Shown here: piece by piece, positions 47,125-58,576 of the stretch
How the letters are laid out: every line of letters starts with the position of its first letter
Numbering within the stretch: position 1 is the stretch's first letter
Assembly (NCBI GenBank): GCA_947095535.1
Contig: OX352774.1
Location: forward strand, 118,113,996 to 118,177,995
DNA length: 64,000 bases
Source of the DNA: Poecilobothrus nobilitatus
Lineage: Eukaryota > Arthropoda > Insecta > Diptera > Dolichopodidae
Direction: 5' to 3'
Translations under genes and position numbers: made by a program
Notes under the pieces: model-generated
What the model saw: only the letters and a program-made list of their open reading frames with translations
Told to the model about the DNA's origin: nothing
Databases searched by the model: none

Positions 47125-47239
47125 TATTAGGTCATAAGGGGGGTATGTAAAGAAAAAAACTTACAACCTGTGCAGGGATCGAACCCACACTCCTTCGGTT
47201 AATACGCCACACGCCTACCCACTAGGCTACCGAAGCCCC
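47125..47239 (-). mobile_element. tRNA-derived SINE, divergent subfamily, truncated
   Basis: On the minus strand the head reads GGGGCTTCGGTAGCCTAGTG, GGTAGGCGTGTGGCG, GAAGGAGTGTGGGTTCGATCC. A and B boxes are both good. The body is only recognisable to CCCCCCTTATGACC (compare CCCCCTTACGACA in the copy at 13645). The tail with GGAAAGGCT is missing. A full tRNA acceptor stem cannot form (the 5' GGGGCTT has no 3' partner), so this is not a tRNA gene. No clear target duplication was found in the surrounding TA-rich DNA. Confidence 0.75.
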
Positions 47240-50200
47240 AAAATATATATTATATTTTTCCCTGAATTGAAAACTTATTGCAATTACATTAAACCTGATT
47301 GCATACTTTTAGGATTGCAAAAAATAAAAAAAGTTATCATTAGAAAATTTAAAGACTATTTGTCAAATAATATAATATTTTCATTTAACATAATTATAGT
47401 TTTCATTTAACATAATTTTTTAAATAGGCATTTTTTAATAAAATAAAAAATAAAATTTTTCCAGTTTCAAGTAAAACTCTTTTCACTTTTAAATGAAAAT
47501 TATGATTGCAAAAAAATTACATTTACCTTATTACAGTTACCCGTCACCCAATTTCATTTTATAATTTAACAGTATTTTATTACCATACCCCTCATGCAAA
47601 ATAAAATAAATGAAATTTTTAAAATTCTTATGGGGAAAATCTTCTATTCATTTTCTCATTAAATGTCATGTTTTTGTTAAATAATAGATTTGAAAAAACA
47701 GCATAATTAAATAAATTAAATATGGTATATGCACCTATAGATATACATCATAACTTAGTGTTATCTTGTTTGTCAGTACATCAAATTTAATGATGCTGCT
47801 TTTCCAAATATTTTAAGAATACACAAGATATTCTTCTATTTCTTCTATTTTTTTTTTTTTTTTGTTTTTTCAGTATTTTAAAAATCCAATCCCATGCTTC
47901 TTGCTCTCGTCAACTTGTATCCTATTGAAATAAAAGATGATAATAAAGCGAATATGCAATAACAGCAGTAGTACCATCTATTGTCATTAAGGTACAACTT
48001 ACGTGCTTATATAAAAATATAAATATTTTTATGCTCTCTTAACATTCCCTGTGTGTTATTTTCTATAATTTTATAAAATGTTGTCAATGTTTGTTTTTGA
48101 GAGTGAACTAGGAATGATGGAATTCACTAGTGAATATTCATAATTTTCACAAAAAAAAATTTTCCTTCTGTTTGTTTCTTTTTGTTTTTTAATTTCGAAG
48201 AAAGGAAAAACGATGTTTTTTTTCACTTGTTTATCTGTTTTGTTATAGTTGTTTTTCTTATTGTTCTTTGTTTTAATTTTTAAGAAAAACAACCTGCTGG
48301 AGACTACATGTCGACAACAATTTTTCTTCTGTTTTTATTTCTTTATGAAGAAAAAAAAAACATTCTGGGTAAATTATTTTCTCCCTGGATGGTGGAACAT
48401 ATTTTCAATATATTTTTTTTATATACTATTTCTGTAATTCGTGTAAAGAAAAATATTAACAGTTTCAGTTAAAAGTATTAGAATACAAAAAACTTAAAAA
48501 CTAAAAATACTTATCTTGGGAAATACCAAAGAATTTAATAATATTTAGATATTTAAATATTTCAGTTTTATCGAAAATCTGATTTAACAAATTAGAAACA
48601 GTCAAAGATTTTCTGTTGCAGCAGATTGAAAAATCGGAACAATTTACTTAACAACAACAAAATACTTAATAGTGTATTTATTGAATCATATAAAGCTTAA
48701 AAAAGATGTATGATCCAAGGATTAAGATTAAGATATCATAAGATATTTTCAAAAGTATAATAAATAATAAAGATCTGTGCAGTTTAAATAATAAATTCTT
48801 ACATTCAGATCTAAAAAGGGATCAAATCACAGTTTTCCAGTTTTCGAAAGTCTATACAATTGTGATCAATTCAGGTCTTATATGATATGCTTTGATCTTG
48901 TTATTACTATATTCAAAATACAGTACAGTAACAAATTCAATGTTGGCACTGTAGTTAAACTATTATTATTCTAACAATGTAAAAATTCAAATTCAAAACG
49001 AAAAAAAAAAAACAAAAAAAAAAAATGAAAAATGAAAAATGAAGGAATAATAGAAGAAAAAAAACACCATAGTAGTCAGAATTATTATAGAATATTTGAA
49101 ATAAAAAAGATCCCCTCATTGTGTCGACTTTGCTATTTTATAATTACTAAAAAAAATAACAAACAGGAAAAAAAATGGACTTATTTTTTATATACAACTA
49201 TTTTTAGCCCCTACTTTTTTTCAGCCATTCATTCTTATACATTTGAAAATATTCTATTGTTAGTAACTACTTACCTTAATACGTTTTAGTCTTTAATATC
49301 TTCTTCCCGTTCCTTCAATTTACATTTAAATTCATGTCTCATTTTTCATTTAACTTTAACTTTTCCTTTTTGTTTTTTTTTTGTTATCCTAACAATTTGC
49401 AATGCAATGTTTTTGTTTAATATAAGTTGTATGCAAAATAATATAAGGATAATTTCCATGTACAATACACTCATTTTTTTTATCCCAAAATAACACGCAA
49501 AAGATGGTAATAATATGAATTGAACAAAAAATAAATAAAAAAGTTTGTTATATTTTTTAAAACTAGGTCACAATAAAAATGAACATGGTGTTGAATCAAC
49601 AACAACCTAAACAATATCAGCACAAAACCAGCCAACTAATCATCCACTGGAACAAAAAAAAAAAAACAATTACTATATCACCAACTCTAACCAATTTTCG
49701 ACATTCCCTTTATAAATACGAAATTACAATAGGTATAGAACGTGCAAAATTTAATGTATACCTCTATTTTGCACGCTGTGTGTCATAACGTTGTAATGTT
49801 GTAAGACTTTGATACAATCCTTTAATCTGTTTTCCTCATATTTCGAAAGAAGCTCAACAATTTTTTATACAGGTATCATAAGTTTTCAGTTAGGGTCACC
49901 ACTGATCTACTTCAACAATTATATTTCTAAAAAAAAAATTTGTATTCACACGAATAATCAATAGAATCACTATATACATATCAATAATTTCTATGTTCAG
50001 GAAAATTCTTTAGATTCATGTAAGAATTTAAAAAAGGATCATTAAAAAAAGAAAAACAAAATCCAAGACATTGTGAGATTAGAAAACTTATATATATATT
50101 GCATTGCACGTCCACTTTCATTAACTCTAATTCACAAGCAATGCATTGCATTACAGTAATTAGTTAACAGAAGTGAATCTGGTAGATTTTTCAATATTTT

Positions 50201-50294
50201 TGATTTTTACAGGACTTTAGCACTAACAATAGCTATTGCGATGTGTAAAGTGGAGTTTAGGATCATAAACGAGATAATATTCAAAAGAAAAAAA
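47240..50294. other. AT-rich unassigned region
   Basis: Low-complexity sequence with long T and A runs. Frames at 48071-48292 (minus), 48249-48437, 49032-49289 and 49579-49788 are Lys-, Phe- or Asn-rich and unsupported. A small tandem CATTTAACATAATT pair lies at 47383-47416. No element ends recognised. Confidence 0.55.
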
Positions 50295-51094
50295 GCAAGA
50301 CAGAATGTAAACTAAAGGTTTTTATAAGCGCACATTTTCAAAAGATAATAGAAGCTGTTTAGAATTGTGACTTGCATCAAAATTTTAAATTTCATATAAG
50401 AAAAAAAATGTGAAAATAGGGCCTTTTTGTAATATAAAGGGGCTGTAAGTGCGGAACTCTATACAACTAAGACAAACCGTTAACACGCGTTAAAATATAT
50501 TATTGCAGCTTTAATTTTTATGTCTTGTCGAAGAAAAATTTGTATATGTGCCTAAGTTACAGATGTTTAAAAATGGAAAATTGCCCTGACTCATAACTCA
50601 TAAACATGGGGCGGTCCAAAAAAAAAATTCTGAGGAAACTTATACTAATTCTAAAAGTTCTTTCTTACCTCAACATTTCAAGTCCCTATCTAAAAGTATG
50701 CTAGAGTTATGAAGGTAGAAAAATCATGCAAAATTTAGTTTTGGCACAACGATAAATTTAAATACTAAATTTAAAAAAGTTCTTGATATTTACAAAAGTA
50801 AAAAAAATTGCTGTCCCATGGCGTTTTCAGACAAAAAAAAATTTAAGTAGAACATGAGATATACATATTTAAAAATGGGGGTTTTTCAAAGTTATAGGGG
50901 TAGCAGCTCCGTAATGGATGGGGCAACATAAAAAAGTTGTTCTACAACATTAATTTTTTTATGAGACCTACCCATGGTTAAAATTGTTTTTTCTATCTTT
51001 AAGGGTGTAGAAGTTTTGTAAACAGACGGACAGACGCACAGACGGAGTGAAACACATTAGGCACATTTATTCAAAATATTTTTGGAAATGGGTT
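50295..51094 (+). mobile_element. Family A repeat, full-length single-core copy
   Basis: 5' GCAAGACAGAATGTAAAC, GCGCACATTTTCAAAAGAT box region near 50328-50345, then the single core (GGGGCTGTAAGTGCGG, AAACCGTTAACACGCGTTAA, TTATGTCTTGTCGAAG, CATAACTCATAAACATGGGG, TTATGAAGGTAG). CACAACGATAAATT is followed by the 3' half: GTAGCAGCTCCGTAATGG, ACCTACCCATGGTTAAAA, GACGGACAGACGCACAGACGG, and a decayed terminal hairpin (GGCACATTTAT...TTTGGAAATGGG). This is the clearest complete single-core A, about 800 bp. Confidence 0.82.
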
Positions 51095-51958
51095 AAATAC
51101 AAATTAAGTTAATAGCCCAGAATCATCAACACGAAAAATTAGATTTAAAAGGCAAATGTAATAATTTAAAAAAAAGAGAACTGAAAAAAGAAAAGAAGCT
51201 AAAAATGTTAAACAAGACCTTTGTTAACGTTTACAATTTTGAAAATTCATGTATTTTAAGAAAATCATATATGTATTGTATATATTTGTATATAAGTACT
51301 TACATTTTTAAAAATTCTTTTCTTTAGGTGAGTTGAAACAATTCTGACCTATTTTATATTTAAGGAATTTGAATTCCTTTGTATGTATTACCATAACATA
51401 TAGTTACTTTATGGTATTAGGAATTTATGAAAATTAATATAACATATTTATATATTTATTAGGTTTAGGGTTTTGTTTGTTAGGTAAACTAAAACTCTCT
51501 GTTTTTAATTAATTTCAAAAGAAAATTTGATTAAAGAAAGGATATTTTTATGAGGTTCTCAAACTATTGTTTTCCATTATTAGAATTTGCAATGATTTGA
51601 AACAAACAACAAAATGTCGTCGTTGAATAGTGAATTAAACTTATAATTTTCCAAATATGGGTCCATTTAGTAAATATTGCTTTTAAAAAGTTTTTATTTT
51701 ACTTCGAATGAAAATGAGAGTGAAGGTGCGTTACAAACAGTGATATAGTGTCAAAGTGATCAAGATTGAAAAATGAAACTGATTACGAAAATGATGAAAT
51801 TCTTTATTATTTTGTTCGGCTATCAACGTTAATCTAACTAATCACCTCTCATACTTTTATTTTCATTTTCACAAGTCATTACAATTGTACAGTTACTGTT
51901 AACATATTAATTCAGCTCCCCCAATAAAATAAATAATACTAATTAATTTAGTTTAATT
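51095..51958. other. AT-rich unassigned stretch
   Basis: No recognised features up to the presumed hAT target duplication at 51951-51958. Confidence 0.5.
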
Positions 51959-52261
51959 CAGTGATTCCCAACCGGACGTCGAATGCTCCTGGGGGTATGT
52001 TGACTCGCACCGATTATTTTGTCTTAAATATTAAAAACAAGTAGGTAATAAATTGAATGACTGGCGAAATATTATTATCATTACAAGGCCAGTAGTAAGT
52101 AGTGACCCGTTTTTAATTACCAAATAAAAAGTTTTTTCTTTATATGTATGATATTAATATTGTTTGCATGCATGATTTAAAAAGAAAATTAGGAGCGGGG
52201 TACGTGAAATTCTAAATTGTTGTAATGGGGTACGATAACCATAAAAGGTTGGGAACCATTA
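51959..52261. mobile_element. hAT-type MITE (~303 bp)
   Basis: Imperfect terminal inverted repeats CAGTGATTCCCAACC (51959-51973) and GGTTGGGAACCATTA (52247-52261). Adjoining 8 bp flanks are GTTTAATT (51951-51958) and GTTTAAAG (52262-52269), agreeing at 6 of 8 positions. The CAGTG-TTCCCAACC end and the nearby GGGGGTATG / GGGGTACGTGAAATTC words are typical of hAT elements. No coding capacity. Confidence 0.82.
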
Positions 52262-53689
52262 GTTTAAAGAATCTTTAAGATCACAACTTAATTTTAATGT
52301 TTCTTGATTTTTATAATGATTGGAATTTGTTTTAATGAATAGATCATTGTTAGGACGGTAGATATGTAAACCGAAAGAGAAAATTTAATACATTTCTTGG
52401 AATTGGCACTGACATTTCGTTTGCGATCAAAATCTTGTGTCTTAATCTCTCACAAGAGTGATTTTGAGACACAAGATTTAAAAGTATGAGATTTTAAAAA
52501 ATGACTATTATAAAAGGGTGAATTTAAAAAATGCAGATTTAAATTTAAAAGAGATCGCGATACGCTACACAACACAAAAAGTATATATAGAAGAGTTGAC
52601 ACAATTTTAAGCGGTGCAAAAAATTCACTTATTAAAAATTTTAGAAAACAAACAGGAAAGGATATTAATCGAACGTTTTCAAAAAAAAACTAAAGATGAT
52701 CAAATTTTGTAAATTTATTTCTGTTTCTTTTAGCTTAATTTTTTTTTTCTTCCTTAAAATTTAAATAAAAGAGTTTTGTTATTGTAATATTATGTGGATT
52801 TAAAAAAAAAACTATTAAAATTTCAAAAACTGATATCTGATGTATATGATTTCTTTATGCTGATAGATATGTTTATAAACATAACGGATAATATTTTAAA
52901 AAATTTAAAATATGCTTGCCATCTATTGGTCGTTTTTCGAAGAACTTAAAGCGATAAATTTTTGTTAGTTAATGAAAAATAATATCAGTGTCAAAATAAC
53001 AATTGATCATTTGGTTTGTGACTTGGCTTAGCGAATTAATTATTGTTATGTTGCTCAAAAATCAAAATAAACATTTTTCGGAGTTTCGGAATACTTTTTC
53101 ATTTGTAGTTTCTAAAGAATGTAAATTTTTTTATTCTGAAATGTAAGTTAGTTGTAAAATTTATTAATAATTTTTTAAATGTAAAAAATAAAAGCGATAA
53201 ATAAATTTTTTAAAAATATCAGTTTTTTATTTTACTAAATATTGATAAATCAAAAAAAATATATAACTTTATAATAACTTTTAGATTTTATTTAATTAGT
53301 AGAGTATTTTAAGTATTGTGCACAGCATTTTATTCGTGTAGAAATGTTAGAGCCGAAAATTTAATCTTTTACAATTTTTTTTTCTCTTCGGATAGTCCAG
53401 AATTTATTATGTAAATATATAAAATAAAAATAATTCAAAATTCCCTTATTTGCATACAAAAAGAAAATTTCCAAATCTCCTTAAAAATAATAAATTTATA
53501 ACGCAACCATGTTTTATTATCAGATTTTAAATATTTGTTTTTGTTTCTAATTAATTTTTTGTTCAAAAGGAAAAAGTTTTAAGGCTTTCAAATTTAAAGT
53601 TAAAATTCATTTATTTTACTTTATATATGTACTAAAGTGTAAAGTGTTAAAAAAAACTTGGAATTACCAAAGAAATATTAGCAGATATT
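52262..53689. other. AT-rich stretch with a 13 bp stem
   Basis: AAATCTTGTGTCT (52430-52442) and AGACACAAGATTT (52467-52479) form a perfect stem with a 24 nt loop. It is followed by GAGATTTTAAAA and GAGATCGCGATACGCTAC words that recall the cassette at 18290-18360. Otherwise low complexity. Confidence 0.5.
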
Positions 53690-55398
53690 CTGAAAAATTT
53701 TGAAAATTTTTCTAATTAATTTCATCCTGTCTGTCCATCAACCTGTTTGTGTTTTTTTTTTTGCTGTTATTTGAACATGATAGATATGAATGTATCATTG
53801 GCATGGAAAAGAGAAGGAATATTACCGTTAATTAAATTAATATCTCTTACACTTTATTTTTGTTTTAACATTATGATTATTATGTAGTCATTTGTTAACA
53901 TTAAAGAGAAGGGATGGGAAAATTATCAGTTTATATTTGTATATTTGAATATTTGTTTGATAAGATTATGTTATTTAGTTATCTGTGAGTTATAACTTTT
54001 TAGTTAAAATTATTATTTAACTAAATTATTAAATTTATATTTGATATTTTCTTTGGTAATATTTTTATATTTTTCTATAATTTATATAATTATATAAAAA
54101 CAAAAAGTTTCTTGAATACGTACGTACCGAATAGGCACCAATTTGACAACTAAATTTACCGTTATATGACATAATATTTTGAAAAAGCTTTAATCCTTAA
54201 ACACCAAAAGTTGAAAACTTTGAGAGAAATTATTTACTTACATTTTTGTATTCTTTCCTCTCCTTAAATTTGCTAATTTTATTCATCTGAAATCTGGACA
54301 TATGAATGAAAATATTTTAAAAGTCAACCACAGTTAAAATTCTTCTTGAAATTGCAAAAGAAATCTCATAATAGTCAAAGTTCAAAATTTTTGCTTTTTT
54401 TTGAAAATTTGCACCATTAAAAACTTTTAGTTTTACATACTGCCTTGTTTTTAGTTCATCTTTTATTAAAAACCAAAACTTTGCCAGGAAAAGTAGAAGT
54501 TAAAAAGAAGAAACTAAACTATGACCATCTACTATAATCTCTTATCGTTGCCACAAAATAAGTTTTTTAATTAATGTAAAAAAAAATGTTTCCCAAAAAA
54601 AAAAAAAACAAAAAAACTTTTTTATGTAATTATTTTTACATAAACTAAACTAACAAATTATCACTAGTAATTTGAAACTCTTTAAGGTTAGAAAAGCAAA
54701 AGAATAATGGAAACAAGTTTATTCCAATAAAGTTGGGATTTAAAATAATAGCAATAAAATAAAATTTAGACTGTTGTTATGTAAAGGTGTTTCGTTTTAT
54801 CTTAGTTAGTGCTAGGATATAAAAATTTTTTGGTTGTTTAAATTTAGTTTCTTTATTAATTGTCTGGTACAATAAAAAGTGTCTTTTATTATTTACGACA
54901 AAATTAATATCACAACCTCAGAATCGATATTGTAACATATCAACTGTAAGATTAAGTAATTGCATCAAATTGTTATGATGCAATATGGTTTGTTAGAAAT
55001 GTTGTTAGAATTTTGCAAGATTTTGCTTCCTTCATATTTCCGTAACGCTTTTAGACAGAACCTTGACATTTGGACAGAAGAAAGATAATTAATAATTTAC
55101 CTCAGAAACTTTTTTTGTACCACCCCCCTATTAGAGCTCAAAAATTAAAAATTTGCTACTTTTAGAAACGTGTAGGTCAGGTAACTGTACAAAAGTTTCA
55201 ACATTATGTTTTTACATGTATTAGCAGCTTATGTAGTTTTGCTTTTAAAATCGGAAGGATCCTTTAATTTTTCACAATTTTTTCTTGTATATAAAATTCT
55301 TAGAAAATTTACAAATTTCAATACAAGTCACAGTATTCAAAAGTGTTGTTTTTTGAAAAATGTGTACCTTTAAAAATCGTTGGTTTCAATTCTAACTT
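53690..55398 (-). mobile_element. Family A repeat, heavily interrupted copy
   Basis: Minus-strand A pieces appear in the correct order. The 5' end is at 55330-55398 (as plus: TTTGAAAAATGTGTACCTTT, AAAATCGTTGGTTTCAATTC). The core is at 55020-55210 (CTTCATATTTCCGTAACGC, TTTTTGTACCACCCCCCTAT, TTAGAGCTCAAAAATTAAAA, AAAGTTTCAACATTATG). AAATTTACCGTTATATGAC lies near 54155. A decayed 3' end with TCCTGTCTGTCCATCAACC lies at 53690-53760. Between these lie about 0.4 and 0.8 kb of other AT-rich sequence. It is an old copy split by insertions. Confidence 0.6.
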
Positions 55399-57110
55399 CA
55401 TTCTACCAATTATTACACATGATCTCGTTTTTTTCAAAATTTTATCTCAAAATAATTTTTGCCATTTAAGATATTTAAAAAAAAATGATTTTAGTTTTCA
55501 AGCTTTTAGTCCTGCTCCCGCCCTTTTTTTTATTTTTCTGAATCTATTTTTTTTATTTTTTATTTTTTGATTCTTCTCAATTTTTTTTTTATTTTACTTA
55601 TGGATTTAACAAACAAATTTTATGTAATTTTCAGGATCATTCAATTCCGATCAATTCGAAAAGGGCTCCCAATGTAATATGGAGACATTGTAACATTTGA
55701 GACATGATATGTAATTGTATTTACCTCTATTTTATATGATGTTAACTTATATAATCATTATTTGTTGTTTCTGGACACATTTAGATTTTTAACACGCCTT
55801 GTATTGTCGGCACTAATAAAATGAATTCATGATACATTTATTGAATTGAAATCTTGAAAACATTTCCGTATCCGACTCTGCGTTAGATAAAATTTATCAT
55901 TGTAATTGAATTTAACGAAAATAAAGTATTGTTGCATAAAATATAAAAATTTTAGTGTAATTCTTCTATCATGTAAGTGTAATTCTTCTATCATGTAATC
56001 AAATCAATATCATGATTATCATCTTCATCAGATCTGCATATGTAAAAAACATTTTTACAAAAAACCAACAAAAAATATTTACAACATCAAACCATTTGAC
56101 GGTCTCATTTAATTTTAAATGCTACCTGTTCTGCAATGTGTTACCAATCAATTCATTAACATCATCAACGATGGAATCACTATAGGATTACTCAAACATT
56201 TAACGAATAATTCATTGAATTTGAAAAAAAAGTTACAAGGAAACAAAATTTAAAACGTCAGTCATGTAAAAAATTCTTATAGCCATGAATTCTGTGACAG
56301 CCAATCAATTCCTTCCAATTCTTTATAATTTTTAGTTAAAAAAAATGTGCTTCCTTAAAAATCATTTCAAAAGTTCAAAAAACTTCTGAATACAATACCA
56401 AACACATATCAATTAAGCTTTTAAAAAAATGTCTTACAAAATCAATTGATCGATTTGTAGTAGTCAAATCGTGTTTACTTCTGTTTTAAAAATTTAAAAA
56501 AAAAAAACCAAATCGATATCTAAGATGCTATACAGACTAACAACAGACACATACTCATTAGAACTAATATAGTATAAAATTAAAAAAAAGAATCATTAAT
56601 CAGAAGTATTAATGGATCCAAAACTAAAGTAAGAGAGAGAAAATGGTTAAGAGGAACTATTAGTTAATACTGAGACAAGAAATTAGTATTTAAAAAAAAT
56701 GTGCTTCAATTTTAATGGATTGGTTGTAAATTGGCACAGAACACGAATTAATTTATCGTAATCTCTATGAAGTCATTTATTTTTAAAGTTATATTATAAT
56801 GATTCTGTTCAACTGTCCAGCAACCTCATTTGTTGTTGTTATTGTTGAAATCATTGCAAAATGAATTAAACAAAGAAAAAAAAAACCAGAAAAGATCAAA
56901 TGATTAGAAAATAAAATTGATTTTCATGTGGGTTTTATTCTGTTTTACAGACTAACCAGACTAAAGTGTTTTTTTGACACTTTTGTTAAAAAAAATTTAA
57001 GGTAATCTTTGGAAAAAACATCAATGCTAATGCACTTTGACAGATTTGTTTTTTTTTTCGGTTTATTTACGAATGAAATTAATAAAAATAAATGTGAAGT
57101 TAAATCCAAA
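55399..57110. other. AT-rich unassigned stretch
   Basis: Includes a 21 bp perfect tandem (GTGTAATTCTTCTATCATGTA, two copies at about 55956-55999). Frames at 55343-55570 (partly A-derived) and 56945-57130 (minus) are unsupported. Confidence 0.5.
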
Positions 57111-58576
57111 CAAATCAGAATGTAAAACAACGTTTTAAAAGATGCACATTTCCAAAAGACAACACAAACTGTTTAGAATTGTGACTCTGCACCAAAATTT
57201 TAAAATTTATATATGTATAGAATTTCATATAATAACGAGGAAGAGTGCAGTAGAGTAGACTGTGTCAACTTTGCGATACCCGTATGAACGTAATATATCC
57301 TAATTCTATAAAACTTGATCATCTTTTAAAAGCATTCAGATGTTTTAGTACCGAACTACAGAGATATATTTATGTAAATTGTGGAGTTGTATGACAGCTC
57401 CCCGAATCTATTGCGCCTAGCTTCATTAAGTTCCAAGAAATGCAAGAAGCCTAAACCGGCTGCTTTAGACCAATTAAATTTTACAAAAGTTGTTGGCATG
57501 CAACTCAACACATTTTCACTAAATTTCAGATAGATTCAATAGACACTGAGTTATTTTCATTTAAAAAGAGAAGTTGTATGGCAACTACCCGAACCCGTCG
57601 CACCACCACAACCAAATTTTGCAAAAGTTGTTGCCATAAAACTTGATCATCATTTGCAAGATTTCAGACGCCTAGCTTTATTAACTTCCTTTAATAAAGC
57701 TAGGCGTAGCTGCCAGCTGCTTTTAGCTTTATTTAAACGTATAAGTTGTATGGCAGCTACCCGAACCCGCCGCACCAACACAACCAATATCTACAGAAGA
57801 TATTGCCACTGCCATAAAACTGGATCATCATTTGCAAAATTTCAGAAACCTAGCTTCAATAGATACTGAGTTATTTCTACTTAAAGAAAGAAGTTGTATG
57901 GCAGCTACTCGAACCCGCCGACCGAAAATGTTGGATTTAAATAGCAAAACTAACAATTTTGCAAAAGTGACGTAAAAAAAATTTCAACCTCCTAGCTCTT
58001 TTATTTTTTGAGATATCGTGCGGACGGACGGACGTACATGGCTTAATCGACTCAGAATTTGATTCTGAGCCGATCCATACCGTTGACACTATATCTAGCT
58101 CGACTCCTTTAAGGTGTCACAAAGGTAATGGCAAATTTATTATACCCTTGAACATAGTTCATACGGGTATAAAAACACCTTCAATTTTAAGAGGACTCTA
58201 CATAATTAAGAAAAACCATTAACACATCCACAATTATGAAGTCGAAACTTTAATTTTTGCCTTTTATTTTGAAAAAAATTGTACAGGTGCCAAAGTTACG
58301 GTTGTTGAAAAGTAGGAAATTTTCAATTTTTGAGCTCTTATAGCTCTTAAACAGGGGGTGGTAGAAAACAATTATCTGAGGAAACTTATATCAATTCTAA
58401 AAGTTCTTTCTTACCTCAAAATTTCAAGTCTTTATCTAAAAGCGTGTCGGAGAAGATATGAAAGAAAAAAAATCATGCAAAATTTGGTTTTCACATAACG
58501 GTAAATTTAAACAGATAGAACGGGCCAAGTGAAATTAATATGCAACATTTTTTCAAAATTTTTTTGAAAATGTGCT
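57111..58576 (+). mobile_element. Family A repeat split by a family B insertion
   Basis: The left piece 57111-57235 is the A 5' end: CAAATCAGAATGTAAAAC, GCACATTTCCAAAAGACAAC box region, CTGTTTAGAATTGTGAC. The right piece 58173-58576 resumes the A core (CACCTTCAATTTTAAGAGG, AACCATTAACACATCC, TACAGGTGCCAAAGTTACGG, TTTCACATAACGGTAAATT). It jumps to a shortened 3' end (CAACATTTTTTCAAAATTTT, TTGAAAATGTGCTAA), so the GTCY array is lost. Comparison with the A copy at 60014 (GAATTTCATATAATATAAG) places the break at about 57235 | 58173. Confidence 0.8.
57236..58172 (+). mobile_element. Family B repeat, full reference copy
   Basis: 5' ACGAGGAAGAGTGCAGTAGAG, box ATACCCGTATGAAC (57276-57289). The body has three related sub-blocks, each with GTTGTATGGCA-CT-CCCGAACCCG and CTTGATCATCATTTGC / GCCTAGCTTTATT, so part of the interior is a ~140-150 bp internal repeat. 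It also has GACGGACGGACGTACATGGC, ATCGACTCAGAATTTGATTC, ATATCTAGCTCGACTCCTTT and AAGGTGTCACAAAGGTAATG. The terminal hairpin is TTATACCCTTGAAC/GTTCATACGGGTATAA, whose right arm (58157-58170) is the exact inverse of the 5' box. About 937 bp, non-coding; the 71-residue frame at 57654-57869 is repeat translation. No target duplication was found, as expected for Helitron/Helentron insertion. Confidence 0.88.

Noticed and set aside
47170..47239. tRNA gene on the minus strand
   Set aside because: Good A and B boxes, but the acceptor 3' half does not complement GGGGCTT and a SINE body remnant follows.
57654..57869. 71-residue frame with Arg/Thr-rich sequence
   Set aside because: Lies wholly inside a family B element and translates its internal repeat units.
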